Both the position numbers and the translations under genes were made by a program. From Eutypella sp. D-1 (Eukaryota; Ascomycota; Sordariomycetes; Xylariales; Diatrypaceae): DNA of 64,000 bases. Shown one piece after another: positions 34,808-46,763 of the stretch (position 1 is the stretch's first letter; every line of letters begins with the position of its first letter). A model generated the notes under the pieces. The model ran no database searches, had not been told where the DNA came from, and saw nothing but the letters and a program-made list of their open reading frames with translations. Location of the stretch: contig JAJTTP010000003.1 of NCBI GenBank assembly GCA_023313575.1, forward strand, positions 1,364,001 to 1,428,000, given 5' to 3'.

Positions 34808-36748
34808 GAGGGGCTACACTAGGGCTCGCGTGCCTTCCGCCTCCGCTGCGTTGCGCCGTGCGGCCCGGCAATTTCCCAAGCAGGAGTGTTAGCCGTCTCG
34901 GTCTACGTGGGGGCATAGGGGCATTAGGCTCAGGAACGCCCACTAATATCGCTACAATAAATGTTCGATGACGTTGCTGCTACGGCTGCGAAATTGGAAA
35001 AGTCCACGCCCCACTGCTCAGAGCATCGTTCCGGCCTGGCTCGGTGGGGACACTGGAGAGGTAGGCATTGGCAAATGGGGAGAGCGGCTACTGAACCTCA
35101 GTGATAGACGCGTGTACTACACGTGGCTATCCTGCATCAATGTAGCAGCCGTGTCCCCGGTGACAGAATTACGTCTACGGAGTACGTTTACGATCTTCAA
35201 GAAACCACACTCTGCTCTTACCAATATCCCATATCGCTTGTCCCGGGAGAAGCCTATCTTGCTACAATATAGATAATATGGGTGGAGACAACTCAACACA
35301 GTATCGTCAGGGTCGTCCACGGTGTTTAAGCTACATCGGATCGACGATGAAGTGGGTTCAATAAGTGCGGTGTAGCAGCCACGACACTAGGTGGTCTTCG
35401 ATTGGGAGTATGTTCGGTTGTCCAAAAGTGGCTGGTTGTGCTGCATCTTCCTTCATGTTGAGCTCTCCTTTGACGTACCGTACGAAATCGCAGTTGTGCC
35501 CCCTATCATAACCGCACGAGCCTTCCAGGCTATTCTGTGGAGAGGGTATAGAAGGCTACTATCCCTCACGCATGCAGCAACTCACTACCGCCAATCACGA
35601 ACTCCATGTAGCATCACATGAAATACAAGTCACCCGCGTTACCTCTGAACAAGACAGACGATTTTCCGATTTTTTATATGAGATGAACGTATGATTAATT
35701 GATCAATTGATTGATTAATGCGTGGTGGGTCGTGAGTACTGGTGTTGGATGGGGTCAGGTATATAAGGCCATGTTAGAAAAAAAAGGAGGGGGGGGGAGG
35801 TTGCAAGGGAACGCATGGCTTTAGGGCTAGATTTGGTGACTCCCAAGGCGCAGTAAAAGATGGGTTGGGGAGAAAAAAAAAGGGAGGGGTGGTGTTGGGG
35901 CTCTAGCGGGGTTAAAAGCGAATATTGCGTTTGTTTGTGTGAATAAACTACCAGCTTCGTCCTCAGTAAAATGAGATGTCTTGACTACCGGAAAAGGGGG
36001 GAAACGGGGGGCGGAGACCCGGGGGGAGGAATATGAGGAAGAAAAAGATGCTTCACTCAATCTATGTCAGATAGAAGAAGAAGAAGAGAAGAAGAGAGAG
36101 CTGCTTTAGCAAAGAGAAAGGAACTCGCTCTGTGCGATACAACGGCCCCCCCCCCCTCCCTCCCCTCCCCTCCCTCGATAACCTACTGTATGTATGGGCA
36201 CGGACAGTGAGACACAATGACATACATACCTGATGCGCAATGCGTGATGCGGATGGGGAGGGGAGGGGGAAGGAGGTTGGTGTTTATGATGCCGCGTCTG
36301 TAGTGTAGTGTAGTTTAGACTCATCAAGTACCATCGGCAACGGGACCGGGCTTCTCGCTTTCTCCATGCCATGAACCTCTCTCACTGACTCCGGGGTCAT
36401 GAGATGGTATATATGATGTGGGGGGTCGCGTAGGTGAACAGCCTTGTGTGTGCGGTAGCACATCCCATTCCATCCACCTCTCCTGATCACTAAGTGGCTG
36501 GTGTGTGTGTACGGCGTCGCTTCTGCTCTTTTACTTCCCCTTTGCCTCGGCGGTACAAGGAGATGAGGAGTGAGTGTTTTCTTCCTCTCCCTCCCCCTTG
36601 TCACACTCCGGAGCTGACCTCCGCGGGCATAACCCCATCCATGAGGTACCCGACACATTCCCCTCTTATCATCAATTTGACCCGTCTGCGCCCTCCCCCC
36701 CCCCCCCCCCCTCTTCTTTTCTTCGACCGATCCGGACCGAAAGTTCAG
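34808..36748. other. Convergent intergenic region between STE50-like and deaminase genes
   Basis: No gene is supported. It contains the 3' untranslated regions of two converging genes. A TTGATCAATTGATTGATTAAT palindrome-like stretch lies at 35698-35718, G/A-rich runs at 35780-36030, and poly-C runs at 36146-36160 and 36693-36711. Open frames such as 34968-35276 (plus) and 36284-36658 (minus) have no domain and overlap repeats. Confidence 0.55.
36693..36711. repeat. Poly-C tract
   Basis: An almost uninterrupted run of cytosines lies about 40 bases beyond the stop codon of the ADAL-type deaminase, so on the gene strand it is a G-run in the 3' untranslated region. Confidence 0.85.
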
Positions 36749-38132
36749 TCACCACATGATCTCCCTCAGCCAAGCCTTGTCGTCGGCGCTACCGAATATG
36801 ACGTCGATGCCCCTGCGAGCGAGGCCGAGGATCTCCGCCCGCGACAGGCGGAAGTGCTTCTGGATAAGCCGCCACTCGTTGGACAGCGGGCTGCCGAAGA
36901 CGCCCACGTCGTCCGTCTGGCACGGATCAGGGTTTGTTAGTCCCGGGGCAAAATGCAAATTAAGAAGAGGAGGGGAGACACTGGAGCAGAGGGGAGGCGA
37001 GGCCCGGAGGGGAGAAGAGACTGCATTAACTTACACACGGAACCACGACCGTCCCGTCGACGCGCCACCACTCGCCGAAGTGGTGCGCCTCGAAGCCGCC
37101 GACGATCATGCGCGCGTGGACGTTGCAGCTGAGGCACAGCTCAAGCCCGATGGGTGATGCCCCACCGCCGCCGCTCGCTGCCGCGATCCGCCTCTTGACG
37201 TCCTCCGGGACGCAGATGACGTGTCCGAGGCGGTCGGGCCGCCAGTCGAGGATGGTGTCAAGCTCGGCGGTGGCAGCGCTGGCTTCGGCCTCGGCGAAGT
37301 GCGCGGTTAGGCCGAGTCCGGCGGCGCGAGCCTCCGCGAATGCGGGCGTGAAGGTTGACACGTCGCCGCGTCTCGGGTCGCCGCAGAGGTCGACGCCCAC
37401 GACACCGGCTCCCCTAAACCGCGCCGCGAGCTCCACTACCTCCGCCGCCTCCGCCGCCGTGTTCCGGCGGTCCACCGACAGGATCAGCCGCGTCCGGATG
37501 ACCGGCGTTTGCCGGCCCTCCCGCTCCCGCTCCCGCTCCTGCTCTAGCTCCCGCGTGGCGTCCCCAATCGCCCGCAGAACGGCATCCACGTACCCGGCCT
37601 TATCGAGGCCCGCGGCCGCCATGGAGCGCGGCGTGGTGCGCAGCTCAAGGTACGCGACGCCGTCGTCGGCGAAGTCGCGCACCACGGCCCGGGTCGTGTG
37701 TGTCAGCGCCTCGAGGTCGTCGACCAGGTGGTAGATGTACGAGGAGAAGAGCGGGAAGAAACTAAGAGGTGGTGGTGAGGAGGCGTATTTAGTACTTAGA
37801 GATAGGTGGAGGTGGGTAGAATATACATTGGTAAAGTGAACGCAGTGAAAGAGAAAATAACCTACACCGAGAGGTCGTAGTCATGTTTATCGGGCGGCAT
37901 GACGACCAGCGGGTCCTCGAGGTCCGTCTGCCCCGCTGCCTTCTTCCGCTCCCAGATCTCGTGCAGACATTGTCTGCTGATGCTCCCGCTCAGGTGGGCA
38001 TGAAGCTACCGAGTAGTGTCGAGTATCAGCGAAATAACGAACGAAAATGTATAGAGATATAGGCGTGAATGTAAACTTTACCTCGATCTTGGGCATAGAC
38101 TTGAAATCGATTTCGGCGGCGGTGTCTGTCAT
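36749..38132 (-). CDS. Adenosine deaminase-like protein (ADAL/MAPDA, N6-methyl-AMP deaminase type)
   Basis: This belongs to the metal-dependent deaminase superfamily; ADAL/MAPDA enzymes convert N6-methyl-AMP to IMP, clearing modified nucleotides from RNA turnover. Exons are 38132-38082, 38005-37866, 37761-37035 and 36916-36749, giving 361 aa. The metal-binding HxH is H19/H21 in ELHAHLSGS. YLELRTTPR is the signature that separates ADAL from classical adenosine deaminases. The third metal ligand is H218 with catalytic E221 (TAHFAE), then H244 (RLGHVICV), and the Asp pair D308-D309 in PCTDDVGVFG, which crosses the last intron. The middle holds an expanded Glu/Arg run and an inserted Gly/Ala loop. 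Exon 2 uses the GTAGGT donor, which restores the DLSVFFPLF frame. Substrate is inferred from family only. Confidence 0.93.
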
Positions 38133-38910
38133 GGTTACTTACATCGACTTGTTATTATTATTATTATTTAAAAAAATAGCATTAAATAAACGTGCAGGTT
38201 CTGTTGAGCTGATCTCAAGCGTAGGTCTTGTTATAGATATCCAATCTAGGTTGTGCAGACTTCAGAGCAGTAGAAATCCCACTTCATTATGATATTGGTT
38301 AAGGAACTAAGTAAGCGAGGCACTGAACGGATTGTATTTAGTACCTGAGAGATCAGTAGCCAACTAATAGTGGCCTCTTTATTAGACAGATATGTAGAGC
38401 CGGGCTGTTTTGTGTAGATGAGGTTTGCTTCCATGGGAATTACTAGGTATTGAGACATACATACTTACTTAGTAGACAGCAATCGTCATACACTATAATT
38501 ACCAAGTACACACGGAGGTAAGGGACGACTATACCCGTCCCCCCGTAGCGGGGAATATGTGTAATGTATTTGGGCCCGGCTACGCACATAACGGGATATC
38601 TATAAGTAGAGACATAAACGTTTTTATGTATGTAGTACTAATAATACTAAGAGCTGTCGCTCCGATAGCTCAGCTTGTCACTTCAACTTGATTATCAGTC
38701 ACTTTATGAGTGAGTTACGTATCACATTGTCCGTCACCTGTTGAGATAAACCAGTCTTGATCAATTTTGAAAAGTCAAAGTTATTTTTTGTACATTTTTA
38801 TACAGTTATCTTCATTCAAAACATCTAAGTCGTCTAATGCACGCCCGCCGAAATGCCATGATGCAGAAAAATATCAAAGATCGAAAATCAAAGTCCAACA
38901 AGTGATATAT
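38133..38910. other. Intergenic between RING-like gene and deaminase
   Basis: This AT-rich stretch holds a (TTA)n run at 38150-38168 and several TAGTAC-type motifs, with no gene. It should contain the deaminase promoter and the 3' untranslated region of the RING-like gene, both of which are on the minus strand. Confidence 0.6.
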
Positions 38911-39792
38911 CTACCAAGTTCTTCGCGAGTCTTCGGGGCTTTCCATCAGCCAACTGAGTAAGTTCTCTTTAATAGAGTGGATAGCTGCGTGATGCTTCTT
39001 GGCTACCTCCTTGGAGAGATCGTGCGAGGGGGTGTGAACCCAAATGGTTTCCTCAAGCTCCGAAAGGGCCATAGCGACGAGAACCGAGACCATCGCCTGT
39101 CGACGATCTGAGTGGGCCGTCGCAGTCTCCGCGGACGTCTGGGTCTCCCGCGTCTCGAAGTCCGGCCACACTAGCTTCATTATCCCCTCGAGCTCTGAAC
39201 GTAGCCCTGTCGTCAAATGCTCCGCGTGATGCTTCTCGTGCTCACCCTCGCTGTGCGGGAGCCCCGCGACCTCGCGCTGCCGACAAGCCGCGCAGTCGAC
39301 ACCGAGGGAGACACTGGCCCGTCGCGACACTGTGTTCCAGCGACATTCTTTGCAATTGTCCGGGGTGGGGCCACCCTCGGGTATTGTTAGCGGGAAGCGG
39401 TCGCGCACTGTGCCGCCGACCTCCGCCGCCGCGTCGCGAACGGGGATCAGCGCCGGCGCGATCGGGTGTCCGCACCGCTCGTACGTCATCCGATAGTCGC
39501 AGCTGGGGCACGTCGCATGCTTCTGCGGCTTGGAGGCCGTCAGCATTTGCGCGAAACATCGATCCCCGATAACGTGGCCGCACGGGAACGCGACCGTCCT
39601 TTCCGTGACCGGCCTCTTCGACGGCGACGTCCCCAAGGTATTCGCGACTCTTGCGCTCCGCGAGATGTCGAGTAGGTTCTCGTTACAGCATGAGCACAGG
39701 ACCTCGAGGGCCGTGGCAGTGCTGTCCTCCCCTTGTACGTCGAGAAGGTGCTGCATCTCGGGGAGGAAGTTGCTTGTCTGCACGGTCGCCAT
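38911..39792 (-). CDS. RING-like zinc-binding protein, unknown function
   Basis: This is an intronless gene of 293 aa. It shows a Cys-rich N-terminal half: C-x2-C near residues 33-36, a C-G-H-x4-C element (FPCGHVIGDRC) and a C-x2-C (ATCPSC), then a second group of two C-x2-C pairs (NCKEC and DCAAC) near residues 145-170. The first group resembles a RING finger but lacks the full set of eight ligands in standard spacing, so E3 ligase activity is uncertain. The C-terminal third is helical and charged, with a His-rich patch (HSEGEHEKHHAEH). No orthologue is recognised by name. Codon use is GC-rich, consistent with a real gene. Confidence 0.72.
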   Translation of the reverse strand: MATVQTSNFLPEMQHLLDVQGEDSTATALEVLCSCCNENLLDISRSARVANTLGTSPSKRPVTERTVAFPCGHVIGDRCFAQMLTASKPQKHATCPSCDYRMTYERCGHPIAPALIPVRDAAAEVGGTVRDRFPLTIPEGGPTPDNCKECRWNTVSRRASVSLGVDCAACRQREVAGLPHSEGEHEKHHAEHLTTGLRSELEGIMKLVWPDFETRETQTSAETATAHSDRRQAMVSVLVAMALSELEETIWVHTPSHDLSKEVAKKHHAAIHSIKENLLSWLMESPEDSRRTW

Positions 39793-40525
39793 TCTCGCTG
39801 GATTCGATTGATTTCTCGTTTTTTCTCGCTGTTAAATTGGGGTTGTGATTTTTGTCTGTCTGTAGAATGGTGACCGATGCTGTTGATGGGTTGCTTGCTC
39901 ATCCCCTTCATCCCAAGTCGTCGGCGCGCCCGCCCCCTGATATATGGAGGCCCGACACGAAGAGTAAACAAGCTGTGATTCTGGTCAAGAAAGGGCCGGG
40001 ACAGAGGAAAAAGAGCTGTGCAGGCTGCCCTCGATACGACACAAAGGAATGTGCGGACAATGCCATTGTCATGGGTTCTTGCGATGCAAGCAGTCAAAGA
40101 CTTGTAACAACGCACCGTGACAGACAGACTGTCATGTTCAAAGGACTCACAGGCAGCGCGAAAGGATTGCTGAAGGATGCGACGTTGCTGTTGTGCTAGA
40201 TCCGCAGGAATTTGCTGTGAGTTTATTTGAGTCTCTGGATAACAGTCATAGGATAGATGGCTCCTAATCCGATATTTTGGATGGTGCTTGCCTCCCCTCC
40301 CTTCCCCTCTACCCCCCGGTCCCCCCTTGATACAATAACTCTAATAGTGTGTAACTAGTGTAAGTACAATTTCCATTCCATCGACAGTTTTCTACAGCCA
40401 ACCTGCCCAGTCTTGCCGTTCGCTAAGGCCCACTACCCGCGCATCAAAATGTTAAGCTATTGTCCCTAATCCGTATGCATAAAGATGCAAATGAGCAAAT
40501 TTCACCTCGGCGTGATATATTTCCC
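39793..40525. other. Intergenic between PEBP and RING-like genes
   Basis: No gene is supported. The plus-strand frame 39852-40199 (115 codons) opens just above the RING-like start and has no domain or splice signals; it is probably chance. The interval should contain the RING-like promoter and the PEBP gene 3' untranslated region. Confidence 0.55.
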
Positions 40526-41267
40526 TTACTCCTCCCAACCATCCCCGGCACACGTCATCCAATTCACAGCGACCAGCTTCAGGCCGTTCTTGGCGGCAAA
40601 CTCAGCGGGACGGAACGACCTTCTCTGCACGAACTCCTCTCCGCCGACATCTCCCTTGGACAGGGCCAGGTCCGCCGGCTCCCTGTATAGCAGAAAAAGG
40701 TAGCGATGCGGTCTCGAGCTGAAGAAGAAAAAGATTCATATTGTTAGCCTGCCGGGGTGTATAATCGTGGCTGATACCAAACGCGTCTCGTTCTTCTCCC
40801 TGGAGAAACTATTTCGGAAATAGTACGTACTCGTCTTTCGGTCCGGGTCCGAGATACTCCGTTAGAACCACCGGCGCCGGCGCCGCAGCAGCGACGACGT
40901 CCCGGCCGGGCCTCAAACCCCCGACCACCCAATGCCGCCAGAACGCGAACTTTGGATCGTCGGGCGTAGGGGCGTCGGGATCCGTCAGGACGAGCAGGTA
41001 CGAGGCGTCCGCATCCACGCCTTCTTCCGCAGCGAACGACACCATCGGCGCGCGCCCGCACTCGCCGGCGCGGAAGAAGGTCCCCAGTTGCACCACCTTA
41101 CCCGCTTCTTCACCCTCGGCCTCGCTTTTTTCGAAAGAGACGCGCAGCTCCGTCGTCGGCTCAAAAGGCGCCGCCGGCGGAAGCAGGGCCGACGCGGGGC
41201 CGTTCGGCGTCAGGCCCGCCTTCGCCAGGGACGCCGCGAGGGCCCTGGAATGTTCGTCGAGGGACAT
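40526..41267 (-). CDS. Phosphatidylethanolamine-binding protein family (PEBP/TFS1-like)
   Basis: PEBP proteins bind phospholipid head groups; yeast Tfs1 inhibits carboxypeptidase Y and Ras-GAP. Two exons, 41267-40831 and 40718-40526, give 209 aa. Family motifs are YLLVLTDPDAP, RHWVVGGL (usually WHW), YLGPGPKDDSRPHRYLFLLY across the intron, and a C-terminal NWMTCAGD. The DPDAP and GPGPP-like ligand-pocket residues are present. The intron has a GTACGT donor and a TTCTTCAG acceptor. No signal peptide is seen, so it is cytosolic. Which PEBP subgroup it belongs to cannot be told by eye. Confidence 0.92.
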
Positions 41268-42442
41268 CGGACCTGTAAGTGGTATAAAGGAAGTTAAAGG
41301 CGGGTTGGTGGATTTCGCGTGGGGCTAGTTGATTGATCTATGCCGCTGGTTCGTCCTCAAACTTCAAATGGTGATAAGGCGTTCCACCAGGGTGAGTTCC
41401 TTTTCTATTTCTCCCCCTCCGCTGTGCTGTCTCAGTCCTCACGACGAGTTACGACATGGATGCGCGAGACTCTCTCGCTCACTTTTGCTGGCAGCTATAG
41501 CAGATGATCCTGTAGTCGGCGTGCCTTGCCAAATAGTCCTATGGTCGTAGAAATAGCCCCCCCCATCCCTTCACTATGCGGGGAATAGGGGAATGAAGCT
41601 GAATGGTGGAAAAATACAGGGGGAGCGAGTGAGACTTGGCGCGACATATGACTGTCGAGACGTCTCTCAATTCCTCTCCGGCCTTCCTATTTGATCGCTA
41701 ATTTACATACTATACAGGCCGCATCTACGGGTAGGTGGCTATGACTAGAGTCTTCCCCGATTTCTTTTTCCTTGATGACGTATGTGCGGGAGGGTTTCGG
41801 CGACTCTAGGTAATATATTGCGTAGAACGTCATAGGGTATCGCTTGTCTATGGACCGCCCCCCCCTCCCCCCCCAGACTACGAGTCCATTTGACAGGTCA
41901 TAATGGATCGCCCATCGTGGAAATATTACAGCTTCAACAATGGCACTAGGAAGACGACTAGATAGGCTCATCTCACACAATGCTATTCATCGCCACTGGG
42001 TAAAGCAACACTTAATTAACGTGATATGAATTGTACAGCGCTATGTATATGTAATGTAAAGGACAAAGACCATCCATCTGTATTGCCTCCGTGTATGTAC
42101 CTCGCTACCCCAGTAATGAACATTAGTGGGTTCAACCTTGGACTCGAGTTCGAACCCGGGAGCTTGGAAAGCAATATCGAATGGGAGAAAACAACGCCGC
42201 TTCATGCAGATGCCAGGGAGACGCCGGCGATGACATATGCTTATGTTATGTACAGCCAGCGTGATAGCAATTGTGATGAATATGTATACAGGGAACATGG
42301 TACAATTGTTCCCCTCCAGATTCCAACCCGTTGCCTCCGTCCGTACCAACCATCCCTCTTCAGATTAAAGACGAGCAACATGGAATTTGGGAATCGAAGT
42401 CAGGTGACTAAATCGGAATGTACTACCGTCAAAAGACTGTAT
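41268..42442. other. Intergenic between PEBP and SET9 genes
   Basis: No gene is supported. The plus-strand frame 42026-42511 (161 codons) runs into the 3' end of the SET9-like coding region and lacks domains. The minus frame 41687-41980 is interrupted by C-rich runs. The interval should contain the PEBP promoter and the SET9 3' untranslated region. Confidence 0.55.
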
Positions 42443-44762
42443 TTAGCAAGCAGCTGCTCGCAAGCTGGGGCGCCTTCTCCGTGCGCTTCGCCGCGTGCCA
42501 TCCTCTCTTGACACAGCTTCCGCAATGGCGGCTGAGATGCTGCGACCAGCAAAGTCATCGACAGGTCCGTCAAGGGACAGCTGCGACTGCTTCCGGGGGC
42601 GCCCAGGGCCCTTTTTCGCTGAGTTGTCCGACTTCGGCGTTGTTCGAGTAACTGTCTCCACCACTGTTGACGCGGCGGTGATGGTAGAAGCAGTAGTAGC
42701 TTTGTTGACGACGGGGGACGGCCGTGATTTGGGTGCAGCTGAAGGGATCTTTCGTCCGCGAATTCTGAGTTCATCCTCCCGGTCCAAGAAGCGGTGTATC
42801 AGCCGGTGATCTAACACACGTTCCTCCTTATCGTGAGGACCCTCCGGCTCGGTCTTTGGCCACTGGTATCCGTACAGTTTAGAGTGACGCTCGCATCGGG
42901 GACATGCGCTGCGCGTGAAATAAGCGTTTTGCTGAATGAAAGCCTCGCTACAGATTGTACAAAGGACCCATGCAGTATCAGGTTCCGAAAGAAGGACCGG
43001 GGTGAGCGAGTAGTCCCCGGGTGTACGAACCCGCTTCTCAGCGGAGTTCTCAGTGTCCTCAGGCTCGTCTTCATGCACTGGTTCGTCCCGAGTGCGAGTG
43101 CGACCACGGTCTTGATCCGGACTGCTGGGCTCGTCGCCGGCATCGCTGGTGTCGTTGGGCGATAGCATCGCATCAGAATTCGATGAGACATTGTCCGTCG
43201 TCTTTACTTCTGGAGTGGTTGGCATAGGTAGAACAAGTGGCTCAACGGAAACTGGGGCGCCCTTTCCGGCTTCATTGCTTATAAATTTGGTGTCTTGACT
43301 AGACTTAGGCGCAGATTCAATGGTGGGTAAAGGCATGGCGGTGATACTATCCTGCTCGCCTACTGGCACTGGAGCGGGTGCAACATCGGAAAGGGTGGAC
43401 GTAATAGAATCCTCTTGCTTTAGAGGCGGTGCCTGTAGTTTCTCCGGCGAGAGTTCTGGCGAACGTAGAGCTTGGTCTTTGGTGTCGCTCTCGGGCGTCG
43501 TTGCGTTTGTCAAGAACATACTTCCACTACCAGTATCAGATGCTGCGCCTCCGTCTGCTGAGGTGTCTTCACTACTGCGCCTAGAAAGAGCTGACACAGC
43601 AATGGGCTGGACGTCATACTCAAGCGTCTTCTGTTTCTTGGCTGGGGTGACGGGAGGTGTCGTAAGTGATTCGAATTCCCTCTTTCTCTTCTCCCGCAGT
43701 AAGCTTTCTGGCCCTGGGGATCCTACCGAGGCGCGTCCAGAATCTGCCTTCACGGTTTTGGACCTCGACTTGGGAATCCGAGGTCGAATGTCGGGGGTGA
43801 CTGATGGTGTTCGCGATGTCGAGGCGGCACTATCGTCCCGTCGTCGTCGGCGCAACGAATAGCCTTCAGACGTCGTCCCTTCGATGCTCTTCACCGCAGC
43901 GTTGCCGTCTGCTTGCGACCATCCATTTACGAGGTTATCCTCACATGTCTTGCAAAGGCATTCGCAATTGTCCTCTCCAAAGTAATTCCCTCCATATGAA
44001 ACGGTGATCTCGTCGCCGACGTCGATATTCCGTGTGGCCGTGATCTCAATTCCTGCCTGGCCAGTGTGCTTCAAATGCGCATTTGCGCCGCAGTCATGGT
44101 TGGCGAAGCGGGCAGGGCCCATGAATAAACTTGCGCATTTATTCCGCGAGCTGACGACAATGCTGAAATCCTTCTTCCGCGCTGATAGGGCATCTTCCTC
44201 CTTAGGGGAGATGAGTACCTGGATGCCGGAGAGGTACTTGACTGGCTGTCCCTTTCGGATGAACTTGCGCGCCGTCACGCGGGCTTCGTGGGTAACAATC
44301 GTATAGCGGTTCGTCGAACTGACTTCGAAGGGGCAGTCAGGAAGGTAGATGTGCATGTAACGGCGTAAATGACCTCGGAAATCATCCTTCTCCTTCTCGG
44401 TCTTCAGACCTTGGTAAAATCTACGCAGTCCGTCTGTCGCAAGCAGTTTGGCCTCAGCGATATCGAGATCCGGCTCGACTATCAAGTGCGATTGGATAAT
44501 CTTGGCAATCTCCTCTTCTTTGACACCACGCGAGGGATGATAGGATGGTCGATTCTTTGGAATAGTGGTCCAGTAGAAGGCCTGGGAGGTGTCAATGGTT
44601 TGTCGCGCCTGGCATAGACACCTGGGCATGCTCTCACAAGCCTCTACAGCAGATATCACTTACGTGGTCTACTAGCGCATCGGTCAAGATATCATCATAA
44701 GTTGACAATTGGGCTAATGTCAAGGGCTGCTTCTTCGCAGCTAAACTAGAACTAGGAGGCAT
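42443..44762 (-). CDS. SET9: Histone H4-K20 methyltransferase SET9/KMT5 type
   Basis: Set9 (Suv4-20 family) methylates histone H4 lysine 20, linked to DNA damage checkpoint signalling and heterochromatin. Exons are 44762-44664 and 44581-42443, giving 745 aa. The N-terminus is helical (LTLAQLSTYDDILTDALVDH) and joins AFYWTTIPKNR after an 82-nt intron. The SET domain covers about residues 125-235, with the NHDC substrate/SAM motif at 194-197 and catalytic Tyr in VSYGGNYFG near 229. A Cys-rich post-SET segment follows (C239, C241, C243, C246; CECLCKTC). The C-terminal 490 residues are largely disordered, acidic and Ser/Thr/Pro-rich, except for a Cys-containing patch (VLCTICSEAF) near residues 575-605 that could bind zinc. 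A PGRPRKQS motif resembles an AT-hook. Confidence 0.95.
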
Positions 44763-46763
44763 AGCTAGCTGTAGAGCAGTGGAAAGAGAGAGAGAGAGAG
44801 ACAGATGTATTACAGATGAATACAGTGAAGTCTATAGTAGTATTCCTAAAGGAGGGAGAGAGAGAGAGAGCGTAAGTAAAGAGAACGTGACAAAATAGGT
44901 CGTTCAAACCGATTTGGAGTCCAAATCCAAAAAGCAAGGTGAAAAAAAAAGGCAAAAGAATGTGTTGGAATGCAATGGGACTGGGGCTGGCTGCAGTGAT
45001 ATGGAAGTGATAGGTAGTGAAGGAGAGGTGAAGGAGAGATGAAGTAGACGATAAGGTTGGGAATGACTGGCTGCTTAGTTGGATTGGATGCCTCTACTTC
45101 GTGCTTCTCCCAATTGGGGTCAGATCCATGAATGTGATATGCATGTTGTTGTTAGGTTGTGTGAGATTGGGGTGGTAGCGGTGACGTTTGATTTTCCGGT
45201 AGTATCTGAAAATAAACGAAAGCGTCTAGGTGGCCTCAGACTTACTTCTATTTGTGTGTTACTCTATATTTAATCTTGGGTATGACTTGCATACATGCGT
45301 GCGAACAGGTTGATACCTGGGAAGTAAGTAAGTGTATTATTAGGAGGTAGGTATAGGAGGTAGGTAGGTGTAGGTAGCTTCACATGCATATACCTAAGTA
45401 GGTCTGCATATAGGAAGGAACCCTGCCTGTTGCTTTAAAATCCTGTCGCTTGTCGTCATAAACCGCTCTGGGCCAATGTCATGTGAGGGCCGAGGGGGGA
45501 AGATGAATCCAGATATAGTAAAAGTAACGAAGGGGGAGGAGGGAGGAGGAGGAGGGAGGGTGGAAGTCGAAGTAAACCTGGAAAAGGGAGGCGGGAGGGA
45601 GAAAAGAGACGGGAGTATATTAAGCGTAATTTTGAATTACGTTTATTACGTTTGTCTTTTGATAGGTTATAGTTTATATCATTAGAACCCGACTCTGGGA
45701 AGAAACCTTATTATTCCCTTCCAAATGTAGCTTTATGTAGCTAGTGCTAGCAAGCTCCTATTAAAATTCATCCATAGATACAATATGGGGGAAGAAAGAA
45801 AGAGTCAAGAGTGCGGTTGAGGTTTGCATAAACAATGGCTTGCTGTCGCAATAGGAAGGAGTTTCGTTCTGCCAGGTCCAACTTCTGAAAGTTCCAACAA
45901 CTTGCTTTTTCGTACAAAAACTGATAGATATCAAAAGGTGGGCGCTTTCCTGGGCTTTCCTTTGACACACTGCCCCAGAAAATGCGGGTGGCAGGACAAC
46001 CGGGAGACTCCACCTGAGTGGAAAGGTATCAGCTACTCAAGTACGTGGGCAGGTGCTTCGTGCTTAGCGGGTTACATATACTTTAGTATGCTTCATAAGG
46101 GCTGTTGCATGTGGCTCCATTGCACATACCATTGAAGTTAGCACCTGAATCCGTACATCGCTCTTGCGCTATTTATACGTACCTAGATACATATGGAAGT
46201 ATACATATATAGAAGTCGGGGATTGTATCACGCAATGTGCTTTAATGGGGGGGCCACAATCACTCAACTTTCAGGGGGCAGGTACAACGCAGAGACACCA
46301 CTTCAGTTCAAAGTATGAGAGTGTCCGTACCTGCGCCAGGGCCACCTACCTATTATAAGCGAGGAACTTGTACCATGTATGAACCTTGGAAGCTGAAGAC
46401 GGCTGACCCACAGCTTCCGGAAAGCCAATCGGGAGAGTTGCATTTCTTGGCAGAACCAGCCTCGAATTGCATTGTCGGGTGGATCTTGTCTCTTCCTTAT
46501 CAGCTTATCTATTAACCTCTTGATGTGGTATGTAGGTGGCGTAGCGTAGCGTAGCTCCGGGGCTGTCTCCCTCCCTTGTCTCCGTCCATCCACCAAAAAT
46601 TCGAGAACAACCTCAAGACGAGGGGGGGTTCTGTGCCGACCGACGACGACAACGACGGAACGAATATCATAGAAGTATCACCACCACCATTACCACCGCC
46701 ATTACCGTAGCCAATTATCACGATCCCATTGAGAGTAGTGGGCTCTAAACTTGGTAGCCCGCC
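44763..46763. other. Divergent intergenic region between SET9 and uL14m
   Basis: No gene is supported. GA microsatellites at 44784-44802 and 44853-44871 lie in the SET9 leader. A/G-rich runs occur at 45527-45610. The 45768-46135 interval has open frames on both strands but no domain, and is at best a worn relic. The last hundreds of bases should be the uL14m promoter. Confidence 0.5.

Noticed and set aside
42120..42165. tRNA-like B box (TTCGAACCC)
   Set aside because: No A box, acceptor stem or cloverleaf could be drawn around it.
42026..42511. 161-codon plus-strand frame near the SET9 3' end
   Set aside because: Overlaps the SET9 C-terminus, lacks domains or splice sites, and the non-overlapping part is not gene-like.
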